NCBI RefSeq assembly: GCF_026130605.1
Contig: NZ_JANFAU010000012.1
Location: 62,001-126,000, forward strand
DNA: 64,000 nt
DNA from: Sphingomonas lycopersici
GTDB taxonomy: Bacteria > Pseudomonadota > Alphaproteobacteria > Sphingomonadales > Sphingomonadaceae
Direction: 5' to 3'
Positions within the stretch are counted from its first letter, which is position 1, and each line of letters begins with the position of its first letter. This document shows positions 34,367 to 42,773 of the stretch, in pieces. Under the pieces are notes generated by a model. That model was not told where the DNA came from. It did not search any database and saw only the letters and a program-made list of their open reading frames with translations. The position numbers and the translations under genes are program-made.

Positions 34367-35011
34367 ATGAGCAATTCCCGCGGCATCCCGCTTTCGCTTT
34401 TCGCCTTCTCGATCTTCTACGGCGGCATGGTCTGCATCGCGGGCGTGCTCGGCAACAAGCAGGTCGCGCTCGGGCCGCTCGCAGTGGAGGCGGGGATCTT
34501 CGCCTTCCTGCTGCTCGTCGTCACCTCCAGCGCGGTGGCCGAACTGCACGGGCGCGACGTCGCCAACCGGCTGGTGCGGATCGGTTTCGTGCCGCTGATC
34601 GTTTCGCTGCTGCTCACCCTCGTCGTGCTCGCGGTGCCGGCCTCGCCGGAAATGGAGCCGGCGCGGCTCTCCGCGTTCGAGACGATGATGACCGGCACCC
34701 CGCGCATCTGGCTCGGCGGGATCGTCGCCTACGGCACCTCGCAGACGCTCAACGTCACGATCTTCGCCTGGCTCAAGAAGGGCGAGGGCGGGCGCCTCTT
34801 GTGGCTCCGCGCGGGAATCGCCAGCGTGCTGAGCCAGGTGGTCGATACCTTGCTGTTCGTCACGATCGCTTTCTGGGGGGTGTTCCCGATCGGCGCGCTG
34901 CTCGTCGGGCAGATGCTCGCCAAGGTCACGCTGTCGGTGATCCTCGTGCCGTGGCTGATCTATCTGTTCGTCGCGCTGGGGCGCAGGCTGGACGGCGCGC
35001 CCGTTGCCTGA
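34367..35011 (+). CDS. yhhQ: Queuosine precursor transporter
   Basis: 214 residues, six or so membrane segments. VUT family (YhhQ): LFAFSIFYGGMVCIAGVLGN, VTSSAVAELHGRDVANRLVR, TSQTLNVTIFAWLKK and a final LSQVVDTLLFVTIAFWGVFP. It imports queuosine precursors (preQ0/preQ1) used for tRNA modification; tgt, the enzyme that inserts the base, is at the other end of this window. Divergent from the toxin. Confidence 0.9.
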   Translation: MSNSRGIPLSLFAFSIFYGGMVCIAGVLGNKQVALGPLAVEAGIFAFLLLVVTSSAVAELHGRDVANRLVRIGFVPLIVSLLLTLVVLAVPASPEMEPARLSAFETMMTGTPRIWLGGIVAYGTSQTLNVTIFAWLKKGEGGRLLWLRAGIASVLSQVVDTLLFVTIAFWGVFPIGALLVGQMLAKVTLSVILVPWLIYLFVALGRRLDGAPVA

Positions 35012-35067
35012 TGCGCGGAGTCAATCGCGCGTTGCCCTGATCGGCTTTGAACCCTAAGCGCGCGCGC

Positions 35068-35970
35068 ATGACCGATCACACGCCCACGCCCGATCTGCTC
35101 GCCAAGGCCGAAACCCTGGTCGAGGCGCTGCCCTATCTCCAGCGCTATGCCGGCAAGACCTTCGTCGTGAAATATGGCGGGCACGCGATGGGCGATCCCG
35201 AGGCGCAGCGCGATTTCGCCGAGGATGTCGTGCTGCTCAAGGCGGTCGGGATCAACCCGGTGGTGGTCCACGGCGGCGGGCCGCAGATCGGATCGATGCT
35301 CAAGCGGCTCGGGGTCGAATCGCGCTTCGTCGACGGGCTGCGCGTCACCGATGCGGAAACCGCGCAGGTCGCCGAAATGGTGCTCGCCGGATCGATCAAC
35401 AAGGAAATCGTCAGCTGGATCAGCCACGCCGGCGGCCGCGCGGTCGGCATTTCGGGCAAGGACGCCGGGCTGGTCCGCGCGGAAAAGGTCGGCCGCACCC
35501 AGCCCGATCCGCTCCAGGGGATCGAGCGCAACGTCGATCTGGGCTTCGTCGGCGAGCCGGTGGCGGTCGACCGGCGGCTGATCGATTCGCTGGTCAGGGA
35601 CGGGATCATCCCGGTGATCGCGCCGATCGCCGCGGGCGCCGACGGGCATACCTATAATATCAACGCCGATACGATGGCCGGCGCGATCGCCGCCGCGCTC
35701 GGCGCCTCGCGCTTCTTCCTGCTCACCGATGTCGCGGGGGTGCTCGACAAGCAGGGCGAGCTGATGACCGATCTCACCCCGACGGATATCGCCGGGCTGC
35801 GCGCCGACGGGACGATCTCGGGCGGGATGATCCCCAAGCTCGAAACCTGCGTCGCTGCGGTCGAGGCCGGGGTCGATGCCGCGGTGGTGCTCGACGGGCG
35901 GGTGCCGCACGGCATGTTGCTCGAAATCTTCACGCGGCGCGGCGCGGGGACGTTGATTCGTCGCAAGTGA
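35068..35970 (+). CDS. argB: Acetylglutamate kinase
   Basis: 300 residues. Second step of arginine synthesis. Motifs: FVVKYGGHAMGD (ATP phosphate site), VVHGGGPQIGSMLKRLG, TDAETAQVAEMVLAGSINKE, YNINADTMAGAIAAALGA, LLTDVAGVLD and ISGGMIPKLE. The start at 35068 gives MTDHTPTPDLL; a longer frame is not needed. No other arg gene adjoins it. Confidence 0.95.
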   Translation: MTDHTPTPDLLAKAETLVEALPYLQRYAGKTFVVKYGGHAMGDPEAQRDFAEDVVLLKAVGINPVVVHGGGPQIGSMLKRLGVESRFVDGLRVTDAETAQVAEMVLAGSINKEIVSWISHAGGRAVGISGKDAGLVRAEKVGRTQPDPLQGIERNVDLGFVGEPVAVDRRLIDSLVRDGIIPVIAPIAAGADGHTYNINADTMAGAIAAALGASRFFLLTDVAGVLDKQGELMTDLTPTDIAGLRADGTISGGMIPKLETCVAAVEAGVDAAVVLDGRVPHGMLLEIFTRRGAGTLIRRK

Positions 35971-36003
35971 CTCGAAACGCGTCCTGTTTTGGGGTGCGAT
36001 TGT

Positions 36004-36014
36004 CGTTAACGTCC
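36004..36014 (+). promoter_or_regulatory. CGTTAACGTCC element upstream of PEP-CTERM gene 1
   Basis: CGTTAACGTCC at 36004-36014, 99 bases before the start codon. The same word is at 37741-37751 and CTAACGTCC at 36862-36870 before the other two paralogues, at 107-116 bases. A shared regulator or promoter element is inferred. Confidence 0.5.
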
Positions 36015-36102
36015 AATTAGGAATCGTAAAAAGAAGGTAAACGCTGCCCCGCCGAGTCGGAATCAGGTCCCAGCTCGTAGCTTTGCGCAATGGGAGCAGA
36101 CG

Positions 36103-36732
36103 ATGAGAATAATTGCTTTAACGGGGGCCGCCGTGTTGGCGGTCATGGCGCCGGCGGCCTATGCGGCGCCGACGATTCACTTTGACGGCGGTTCGGGCAC
36201 CACGGCGGCGGGCACGACCGTTTTCCAGAATTTCGACAGCTATGCGCCGGGCACGCTGCTCGGCACCAAGACCTATGCCTTCGATGCCAACAGCAGCCTC
36301 GGGGTCCGCCCGGCTTTTGGCAGCACGGGCAATTTCGCGTCGGTCGTCGGGGGCGGCACCTATACGGTGAATTTCGCCGCGACCAACATCCTCTCCTTCG
36401 TGCTCGGGTCGCTCGACAGCTTCAACAAGCTGACGCTGCTGTTCGCCGATAACAGCTCGGTCACCTATCTCGGCAACCAGATCATCGGCGGCCTGCCGTA
36501 TATCAGCGGCGATCAGCACAGCCCGCTGAGCAACGGCGTGGTGACCTACAACGCCAATGGCGGCCCGCTGATCGTCGGCGCGACCTTCAGCACGCGGAGC
36601 AATTCGTTCGAGATCGACAATCTCGCGCGCGGCGGCGTGCCCGAACCGGCCACCTGGGCGCTGATGATCCTCGGCTTCGGCGCGATTGGCGGGGCGGTTC
36701 GCTACCGTCGGCGCGCGACTGTCCGCGCCTGA
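36103..36732 (+). CDS. PEPxxWA-CTERM surface protein 1
   Basis: 209 residues. A signal peptide ending in AAYA near residue 21 and the C-terminal sorting signal GVPEPATWALMILGFGAIGG followed by a basic tail (RYRRR). Between them lies a beta-rich module with FDSYAPGTLLG, RPAFGSTGNFASV, LSFVLGSLDSFNKLTLLF. The signal is cut by an exosortase and links the protein to the cell surface or exopolysaccharide. First of three tandem paralogues. GGAGCAGACG precedes the start. No exosortase gene is in this window. Confidence 0.88.
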   Translation: MRIIALTGAAVLAVMAPAAYAAPTIHFDGGSGTTAAGTTVFQNFDSYAPGTLLGTKTYAFDANSSLGVRPAFGSTGNFASVVGGGTYTVNFAATNILSFVLGSLDSFNKLTLLFADNSSVTYLGNQIIGGLPYISGDQHSPLSNGVVTYNANGGPLIVGATFSTRSNSFEIDNLARGGVPEPATWALMILGFGAIGGAVRYRRRATVRA

Positions 36733-36756
36733 TCGGGGCGCGATTGTAAGAACGGG

Positions 36757-36796
36757 GGAGCCGCCGGCGGTCGCGCCGGCGGCTCCTTTGTTTTGT
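36757..36796 (+). terminator. Terminator after PEP-CTERM gene 1
   Basis: A perfect 13-bp stem GGAGCCGCCGGCG/CGCCGGCGGCTCC with a 4-base loop, followed by TTTGTTTTG. A textbook intrinsic terminator. Confidence 0.9.
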
Positions 36797-36861
36797 CCGA
36801 CGGCGTCGCCAGTCGGGCGCGGGTAAGAGAAAGCAAGCGCGATTATACGCCGCAATCATCT

Positions 36862-36870
36862 CTAACGTCC
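36862..36870 (+). promoter_or_regulatory. CTAACGTCC element upstream of PEP-CTERM gene 2
   Basis: Second copy of the shared upstream word, followed, as for copy 3, by AATTTnTACAA and GTTGATTGG about 20-40 bases further on. Confidence 0.5.
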
Positions 36871-36974
36871 GAAAATGGGTCAGGAATTTTTACAAGAGTT
36901 GATTGGCCTCCGCCGCTGCATATCACCTAGTGAAGACCCGATTAGGCTTTCGTGATTGCGCAAGGAGTCGGGTG

Positions 36975-37604
36975 ATGAGGACGATTGCAATGCTCGGGGC
37001 CGCTGCGCTGGCCGCCATGTCGGTGGCGGCGGATGCGGCGCCGACGATCAGCTTTGCCGGCGGCACGGGCACGGCCGCGCCGGGAACGACGGTTTTCCAG
37101 GATTTTGAGGGTTATGCGTCGGGTTCGTGGGCGGATACCAATACCCAGTTCGTCAACCCGACCGGCACCAATAATGCGCGTCCCGCTTTCGGCAGCACCG
37201 GGAATTTCGCGGCGATACGCGCCAACGGCAGTTATACGGTGAATTTCGGCCCGACGAATCTGTTCTCTTTCGTGCTGGGATCGCTGGATAGTTATAACTC
37301 GCTGAACCTGCTCCTGGCCGACGGCAGCAGCGTCAGCTATGCCGGGGGCGAGATCATCGGCGGGCTGTCCTATGCGAGCGGCAACCGCACCAGCGCCACG
37401 AGCAACGGCGTGGTGACCTATAATGCCAATGGCGGGCCGCAGATCGTCGGGGCGACCTTCATGTCGGGAAAGAGCTCGTTCGAAATCGACAATCTCGCCG
37501 CCGCAGTGCCCGAACCGTCGACCTGGGCGATGATGATCTTCGGCTTCGGCGCGATTGGCGGCGCGATGCGCCACCGCCGGCGTGGCGCACGCGTCTTCGC
37601 CTGA
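36975..37604 (+). CDS. PEPxxWA-CTERM surface protein 2
   Basis: 209 residues, paralogue of its neighbours: signal peptide to VAADAA, module with FEGYASGSW, RPAFGSTGNFAAI and FSFVLGSLDSYNSLNLLLAD, and sorting end VPEPSTWAMMIFGFGAIGG. The ATG at 36975 has AGGAG 7 bases upstream; the longer open frame from 36903 begins in non-coding sequence. Role in surface or biofilm structure is inferred from the class. Confidence 0.88.
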   Translation: MRTIAMLGAAALAAMSVAADAAPTISFAGGTGTAAPGTTVFQDFEGYASGSWADTNTQFVNPTGTNNARPAFGSTGNFAAIRANGSYTVNFGPTNLFSFVLGSLDSYNSLNLLLADGSSVSYAGGEIIGGLSYASGNRTSATSNGVVTYNANGGPQIVGATFMSGKSSFEIDNLAAAVPEPSTWAMMIFGFGAIGGAMRHRRRGARVFA

Positions 37605-37632
37605 TCGCGGCACGACCGCCAAAAAAAGATTT

Positions 37633-37663
37633 AGCCGCCGCTCTCAGCGTCGGCGGCTTTTTT
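37633..37663 (+). terminator. Terminator after PEP-CTERM gene 2
   Basis: Stem AGCCGCCG/CGGCGGCT (37633-37640 and 37651-37658) followed by a run of T (37658-37663), and preceded by a run of A, so it may work on both strands. Confidence 0.9.
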
Positions 37664-37740
37664 GTGAGGGCAGCGCGACGGCTATCGCGCGCCGATCCGT
37701 CGGGACGGGAAAAGCAATCCCGATTTCGGTCGGCGATTAC

Positions 37741-37751
37741 CGTTAACGTCC
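37741..37751 (+). promoter_or_regulatory. CGTTAACGTCC element upstream of PEP-CTERM gene 3
   Basis: Third copy, identical to the first over 11 bases, 116 bases before the start. It is followed by AATTTACAA and GTTGATTGG as in copy 2. Confidence 0.5.
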
Positions 37752-37856
37752 CAAAACAGGGCGAAGAATTTACAACAGTTGATTGGTCTCCCGCCCCGCC
37801 CCGCGCTTAAATAAATCGGAGATTAAGTATTCGTGCGGGGGTTCAAGGAGCGCATG

Positions 37857-38474
37857 ATGAAGACGATCGCAATGTTGAGCGCCGCCGTGCTGGCGCTCGC
37901 CGCCCCGGCGGCTTTCGCGGCGCCGACGGTTACTTTCGTCGGGGGCTCGGGCGAGATGCCAGCGGGCGCGACGATCATTGAGAATTTCGACGGCTACGCG
38001 CCGAATTCCTCGATCGGAACCGAGGCGTTCGCGTTCAGCACCAAGGGCAGGCGCCCGCTCTACGGCAGCACCGGCAATTTCGCTGCGTTGCGCGCCGGGG
38101 GCAGCTATTCGGTCGATTTCGCCCCGGCGACCTTGTTCTCGTTCGTCATCGGGTCAGTCGACAGCTACAACACGCTGACGCTGTTGCTGTCCGACAATAG
38201 CAATGTCACCTATACGGGTGGCGAGATCATCGGAAAGTTAGCGACGATCAGCGGCGCGAACGATGCGCTGCGAAACGGGCTTGTCACGTTCAACGCCAGC
38301 GGCGGGCCGAAGATCATCGGCGCGACCTTTGCCTCGACGGGCAATTCGTTCGAGTTCGACAATCTCGCCGCCGCAGTGCCCGAACCGTCGACCTGGGCGA
38401 TGATGATCTTCGGCTTCGGCGCGATCGCCGGCGCGATGCGCCACCGCCGCCGCGCGGCGCGCGCGTTGGCCTGA
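37857..38474 (+). CDS. PEPxxWA-CTERM surface protein 3
   Basis: 205 residues. Signal peptide to AAFAA, module with FDGYAPNSSIG, RPLYGSTGNFAAL and FSFVIGSVDSYNTLTLLL, sorting end VPEPSTWAMMIFGFGAIAG. Two ATGs are adjacent (37854, 37857); AAGGAG is 3 or 6 bases away, so the second is preferred. It shares the last 30 or so bases almost exactly with paralogue 2, suggesting duplication or gene conversion. Confidence 0.88.
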   Translation: MKTIAMLSAAVLALAAPAAFAAPTVTFVGGSGEMPAGATIIENFDGYAPNSSIGTEAFAFSTKGRRPLYGSTGNFAALRAGGSYSVDFAPATLFSFVIGSVDSYNTLTLLLSDNSNVTYTGGEIIGKLATISGANDALRNGLVTFNASGGPKIIGATFASTGNSFEFDNLAAAVPEPSTWAMMIFGFGAIAGAMRHRRRAARALA

Positions 38475-38498
38475 TCGCGGCGCATTGGCCTTGCAACA

Positions 38499-38537
38499 GA
38501 GCCGTCGTCGGCGGTGGCGCCGGCGGCTCCTTTCCTT
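38499..38537 (+). terminator. Terminator after PEP-CTERM gene 3
   Basis: GAGCCGTCGTCGGCGG pairs with CCGGCGGCTC over most bases, followed by CTTTCCTTT. It resembles the terminator after paralogue 1. Confidence 0.75.
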
Positions 38538-38630
38538 TGCGCGAACGCCGCCCCATATCGGCTGCCCATCGACAGTTGTTCCGCCGGGCGGTAGGCGTCG
38601 GGGTGCAACGCAACAAGTAAAGAGGGCCGC

Positions 38631-38936
38631 GTGCTGACGCTCACCATCATCCAGATCCTGCAAGTGTTGCTCGATGTCACCTGGTGGGTGATCGTGATCC
38701 AGTTCGTCCTGTCGCTGCTGATCGCGTTCAACGTGATCAACATGCAGTCGAACTTCGTCCGCACCCTGGCTTATGGCTTCGACCGGCTGACCGAGCCGCT
38801 CTACCGCCCGATCCGGCGCATCCTGCCCAATCTCGGCGGGCTCGATCTGTCGCCGGCGCTGGTGCTGCTGGCGATCGCGATCCTGCGCATCATCCTCAAC
38901 AATATCGCCGCCAGCATCGTGTTGGGCGGCGCCTGA
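38631..38936 (+). CDS. YggT family membrane protein
   Basis: 101 residues with a GTG start (AGAGGG 4 bases upstream). Two hydrophobic blocks, LTIIQILQVLLDVTWWVIVI and VLLAIAILRIILNNIAASIV, and the YggT core LYRPIRRILPNLGGLDLSP. YggT proteins are linked to cell-envelope or osmotic functions; the precise role is unknown. First of the yggT-DUF167-folD-marC run. Confidence 0.88.
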   Translation: MLTLTIIQILQVLLDVTWWVIVIQFVLSLLIAFNVINMQSNFVRTLAYGFDRLTEPLYRPIRRILPNLGGLDLSPALVLLAIAILRIILNNIAASIVLGGA

Positions 38937-38988
38937 GCCGCCGATCGGGAATGACGGGGGAGGGCGTGGCGGCGCGCGCCAAGCGGCT

Positions 38989-39291
38989 GTGAGCGCCTGG
39001 CGCGAGACCGATAGCGGCATCGCGCTCGCGATCCGCGTCACCCCGCGCGGCGGGCGCGACGCGTTGACCGCCGGGACGGACGAGCATTTCGCGGCGCGCA
39101 TCGCCGCCGCGCCGGTCGACGGCGCGGCCAATGCGGCGCTGATCGCGTTGGTCGCCAAGACCTTTGGCGTGGCGAAGCGCGACGTGACGGTGACCGGCGG
39201 CGAAACCGCGCGGCTCAAGCGGCTGGCGATCACGGGGGACACGCGGGCGCTGGCCGAACGCGCCCGCGCGCTTTATGGCGAGGCGCTATGA
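38989..39291 (+). CDS. DUF167 family protein (YggU-like)
   Basis: 100 residues, GTG start. DUF167 signature: LAIRVTPRGGRDAL, APVDGAANAALIALVAKTFG and VTVTGGETARLKRLAI. Small conserved proteins, often next to yggT; function unknown. The stop overlaps the folD ATG (ATGA). Confidence 0.88.
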   Translation: MSAWRETDSGIALAIRVTPRGGRDALTAGTDEHFAARIAAAPVDGAANAALIALVAKTFGVAKRDVTVTGGETARLKRLAITGDTRALAERARALYGEAL

Positions 39292-40151
39292 CGGCAACGA
39301 TGATCGACGGAAAAGCATTCGCCGCCGGGCTGCGCGCCCGCGTGGCGGAAGGCGCGGCACGGATATTCGCGGAGGCCGGGCGCAGGCCCGGGCTGGCGGT
39401 GGTGCTGGTCGGCGACGATCCGGCATCGTCGGTCTATGTCCGCTCGAAGGGCAAGGCGACCGTTGCGGCGGGGATGGAGAGCTTCGAGCATCGCCTGCCC
39501 GCCAGCACCGGCGAGGCCGAGCTGCTCGCTTTGGTCGCGCAGCTCAACGCCGATCCGGCGGTCGACGGTATCCTCGTTCAATTGCCCTTGCCCAAGCATA
39601 TCGACGAACGCGCGGTGATCACCAGCATCGACCCCGAAAAGGACGTCGACGGTTTCCACCCGGTCAACGCCGGGCGCTTGGCGACCGGGCTCGAAGGCTT
39701 CGTGCCCTGCACCCCATACGGCTGCCTGATGTTGCTCAAGGATCAGCTCGGCGATCTCGCCGGGCGCGACGCGGTGGTGATCGGCCGCTCGAACATCGTC
39801 GGCAAGCCGATGGCGCAATTGCTGATCCGCGAAAGCTGCACCGTCACGGTGGCGCATTCGCGCACCCATGATCTGCCCGATGTCGTACGCCGCGCCGATA
39901 TCGTCGTCGCGGCGGTGGGGCGCCCCGCGATGGTCAAGCCCGATTGGGTCAAGCCCGGCGCCACGCTGATCGACGTCGGGATCAACCGCACCGATGCGGG
40001 GCTGGTCGGCGATATCGACCCGGCCTGCGCCGAGGTCGCCGGCGCGATGACCCCGGTGCCGGGCGGGGTCGGGCCGATGACGATCGCCTGCCTGTTGCGC
40101 AACACCCTGGTGTCGGCGAGCCGCCGGCTCGGCGTGGCCTACGCCATCTGA
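39288..40151 (+). CDS. folD: Bifunctional methylenetetrahydrofolate dehydrogenase/cyclohydrolase
   Basis: 287 residues. It interconverts methylene-, methenyl- and formyl-tetrahydrofolate. Motifs: VGDDPASSVYVRSKGK (catalytic Tyr-Lys), GILVQLPLPKHID, PCTPYGCLMLL and VIGRSNIVGKPMAQLL for NADP binding, ending PVPGGVGPMTIACLLRNTL. Overlaps the next start by ATGA-type coupling. Confidence 0.96.
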   Translation: MTATMIDGKAFAAGLRARVAEGAARIFAEAGRRPGLAVVLVGDDPASSVYVRSKGKATVAAGMESFEHRLPASTGEAELLALVAQLNADPAVDGILVQLPLPKHIDERAVITSIDPEKDVDGFHPVNAGRLATGLEGFVPCTPYGCLMLLKDQLGDLAGRDAVVIGRSNIVGKPMAQLLIRESCTVTVAHSRTHDLPDVVRRADIVVAAVGRPAMVKPDWVKPGATLIDVGINRTDAGLVGDIDPACAEVAGAMTPVPGGVGPMTIACLLRNTLVSASRRLGVAYAI

Positions 40152-40768
40152 TGACCGAGCTGTTCCTCTCGGCGTTCGTCACCTTCTTCGTGGTGATCGA
40201 TCCGCCGGGATGCGCGCCGATCTTCGCCGGGCTCACCGCGGGGGCGACGCCCGAGCATCGCCGCGCGATGGCGGTCCGCGCGGTCGGCGTCGCGGCGCTG
40301 ATCCTCACGGTGTTCGCGCTGTTCGGCGAGAAACTGCTCCACGGGCTCGGGATCGAGCTGGCGAGCTTCCGCATCGCGGGCGGGGTAATGCTGTTCCTCA
40401 TCGCGCTGGAGATGGTGTTCGAAAAGCGCACCCAGCGCCGCGAGGACCGCGCCGCGAAGGTCACCCCGGCCGAGGCGGAGGACGTGTCGATCTTCCCGAT
40501 GGCGATGCCGATGATCGCCGGCCCGGGCTCGATCGCCTCGGTGATGCTGCTGATGGCGCGGAGCGACGGCCTCGAGCGCAGCCTGATCGTGCTCGCGGCG
40601 ATGTGGCTCAATCTGCTGATCGCGCTGATCGCCCTGCTCGCCGCGGGGAGCCTGATGCGGGTGCTCGGGCCGAAGATCGAGGCGGTGGTGACGCGGCTGC
40701 TCGGGGTGCTGCTCGCCGCGCTGGCGGTGCAATTCGTGATCGACGGGCTGCAGGCGCAGTTTCACTGA
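40151..40768 (+). CDS. MarC family membrane protein
   Basis: 205 residues with six predicted membrane segments. MarC/UPF0056 signature: SAFVTFFVVIDPPGCAPIF and FPMAMPMIAGPGSIASVML. The function is unknown; the old link with antibiotic resistance was not upheld for E. coli. Its ATG shares the A of the folD stop TGA. Confidence 0.9.
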   Translation: MTELFLSAFVTFFVVIDPPGCAPIFAGLTAGATPEHRRAMAVRAVGVAALILTVFALFGEKLLHGLGIELASFRIAGGVMLFLIALEMVFEKRTQRREDRAAKVTPAEAEDVSIFPMAMPMIAGPGSIASVMLLMARSDGLERSLIVLAAMWLNLLIALIALLAAGSLMRVLGPKIEAVVTRLLGVLLAALAVQFVIDGLQAQFH

Positions 40769-40794
40769 GGGCGGCGTTAGCGCGATTCCCTCTC

Positions 40795-40878
40795 CCCGTT
40801 CGGGCTGAGCCTGTCGAAGCCCTGCCCTTCTCTTCCAAGGAAGAAGGGCAGCCCTTCGACAAGCTCAGGGCGAACGGG
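40795..40878. repeat. Inverted repeat CCCGTTCGGGCTGAGCCTGT between marC and a membrane gene
   Basis: Arms from 40795 and up to 40878 mirror each other; the centre CTGCCCTTCTCTTCC/GGAAGAAGGGCAG extends the stem further. Between convergent genes. Family of 9241, 23069 and 43955. Confidence 0.85.
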
Positions 40879-40899
40879 TGGGAGAGAACCTCCGCGCCC

Positions 40900-42681
40900 C
40901 TATTCGATCCGGAACGCGCGCAGCGGCAGGTCCGCCGGCAGCGGCACCGATACCAGCCACGGGAAGCGTTCGCCATTGGCCAGCCGCGCGTAGAAGCCGC
41001 CCGGCGCGCGCGCGCGATAGATCGTCGATTCGGCCATGTTCGGACACAGCAGCAGCAAGGTCGCGCCGTGCCGCTTCATGATCGCGCGCGCCTGCTCGGG
41101 CGAGCCGGTGAAGGCGTGCTGGACATCGAGGATCGCGTCGCCGTTGCGATGATAGGGGCCGGCGATCGCCGAATGATGCGTCAGCGTGATCAGCCGCGGG
41201 CCGAGATCGACGAACGTGAATACGGTCTGCGCCGGCAGGCGGTTGAGCGGCGCCATTGCGGGCATCGTCACGCAGCGCCCGTTCGCCTTGTTGACGCGGT
41301 TGATATAGGGCGTGGGCTTGTCGATCGACGTCCATTGCAGCGCCAGCCCGGCGAACAGCCCCGAGATCAGCACGAAGCCGAGCGCCGGGCCGAGCACCCG
41401 CACGAAGATCGACCGGTGGGTGAGCATCGGCGGCAGCAGCAGCCAGGCGAGCGCGGAAACGCCGGGCACCGCGAGCAATTGCGCCGCCGGCCCCGCGCGG
41501 ATCTGCCACAACAGCATCGCGACCGCGAAGGCAGCGAACAGCAGCACGCTCGCCCAATTGACCAGCGCCGCGGTGCGGCGCGCGCGCCACGTCGCCAGCC
41601 CCGCGCCGATCAGCCCCATCACCGGCAGCGCGGCGACCGGAAAACCGGTGCGGAAAGCGTGTTTGTAGATCGGCTTGGCCTCGCGGATATTGCCCAGCCA
41701 GTTGCGATACAATTCGTCCGACACCTGCTCGGGCCGGCCGAGGCATTGCGGGAAGACCAAAGCGAAGCCGGCGGCGATCGCCCCGCCCGCGACGAGCGCG
41801 AGCACCAGACGCAGCTCGCGCCGCTGCGGCGAGACCAACGCCAGCACGAGCAGCATCGCGCCCGCGGCGACCATCACCGAGAGCCACACCGGGGTCAGCG
41901 CGTCGCACCGCGCGACGCGATTGGCGTAAGAGGCGAAGGCGGCATAGCCCGCCGCGGACCCGCCCGCGAGCGTCAGCGCATAAGTCGCGAGCCGGTCGCG
42001 CGCCTCCGGCTGCCACACCCAGCGCAGCGTGATGATCGCCCCGGCCATCACCGCATAGGGCAGCATTTCGAGCCCGATCGTCAGCGATACCGCGCTGGCC
42101 ACGCCGACGATCGCGCCGCCGCGCGCGCCCTTGGGGTCGCACAGCCCGGCGACCGTCAGGCTCAGCATCGCGAGCTGCCAGCCGTGATGATCGATCCGTT
42201 CGGGCATGAACATCAGCAGCGCGACGGTCGAGCACAGCATGAACACGATCGCCAGCGGCCACGCCAGCGGCGCGACCAGCCGCCGCACCGTCGCCGCCAG
42301 CCCGACCAGCGCGAGCGACAGCGGCAGCAGCGGCGCGATGCCGCACGCCAGCCGCTCCGCCTCGGCATTGCCGACGAACGGCCGCAACAGCAGGATCAGC
42401 CCGGCAATCGGCAGGTCGACAAGCCGCGTCCAGTGGATGTTGAAGCCCACCGGCGGATCGAGCCGGTAGTTGCGCAGATCGTACCAGCCCTGCCCGGCGA
42501 GCAATGCGCGGACCTGCATCAGCCGCATATTGTCGTCGGTGTCGCCCAGCGACAGCCAGTGGATCGCCGACCAGCGCTGCGCGACGAACCAGATCGTGAT
42601 GACCAGCCAGGCGAGCAGCGTCAGCCGCAGCCAATGCCGGTCGAGCTGGGCGAGAGACGACGGGACGTCGCGCTTTATCAA
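40900..42681 (-). CDS. Polytopic membrane protein, GT-C glycosyltransferase-like
   Basis: 593 residues, at least ten hydrophobic segments. The first loop holds LGDTDDNMRLMQVRALLAGQ and FNIHWTRLVDLPIAGLI, an Asp-rich loop in the place where GT-C membrane glycosyltransferases keep their catalytic Asp. A soluble C-terminal part follows (about residues 470-593). A TTG start at 42681 has GAGGA 8 bases away and begins MIKRDVPSSLAQ. Divergent from GtrA and a methyltransferase, which suggests a role in surface glycan or lipid-linked sugar transfer. The family is not certain. Confidence 0.7.
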   Translation of the reverse strand: MIKRDVPSSLAQLDRHWLRLTLLAWLVITIWFVAQRWSAIHWLSLGDTDDNMRLMQVRALLAGQGWYDLRNYRLDPPVGFNIHWTRLVDLPIAGLILLLRPFVGNAEAERLACGIAPLLPLSLALVGLAATVRRLVAPLAWPLAIVFMLCSTVALLMFMPERIDHHGWQLAMLSLTVAGLCDPKGARGGAIVGVASAVSLTIGLEMLPYAVMAGAIITLRWVWQPEARDRLATYALTLAGGSAAGYAAFASYANRVARCDALTPVWLSVMVAAGAMLLVLALVSPQRRELRLVLALVAGGAIAAGFALVFPQCLGRPEQVSDELYRNWLGNIREAKPIYKHAFRTGFPVAALPVMGLIGAGLATWRARRTAALVNWASVLLFAAFAVAMLLWQIRAGPAAQLLAVPGVSALAWLLLPPMLTHRSIFVRVLGPALGFVLISGLFAGLALQWTSIDKPTPYINRVNKANGRCVTMPAMAPLNRLPAQTVFTFVDLGPRLITLTHHSAIAGPYHRNGDAILDVQHAFTGSPEQARAIMKRHGATLLLLCPNMAESTIYRARAPGGFYARLANGERFPWLVSVPLPADLPLRAFRIE

Positions 42682-42773
42682 GGGGACTTTCCTCAATCGG
42701 CCGACGCCACTAGACGGCGGGGCCGGTAATTGCCGGTTCGCCGCTGTATCGCGGCCGGCGCAAAGGGCAAGGC

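Noticed and set aside
36880..36975. Sigma-54 promoter before PEP-CTERM gene 2 (TGGC...TGCA near 36904)
   Set aside because: Spacing between the GG and GC is 11 rather than 10 bases and the other two paralogues lack it.
40210..42729. 839-codon open frame on the plus strand over marC and the membrane gene
   Set aside because: Runs through marC in the wrong frame and then antisense to the membrane protein; composition is Arg/Gln/Asp-rich and domain-free.
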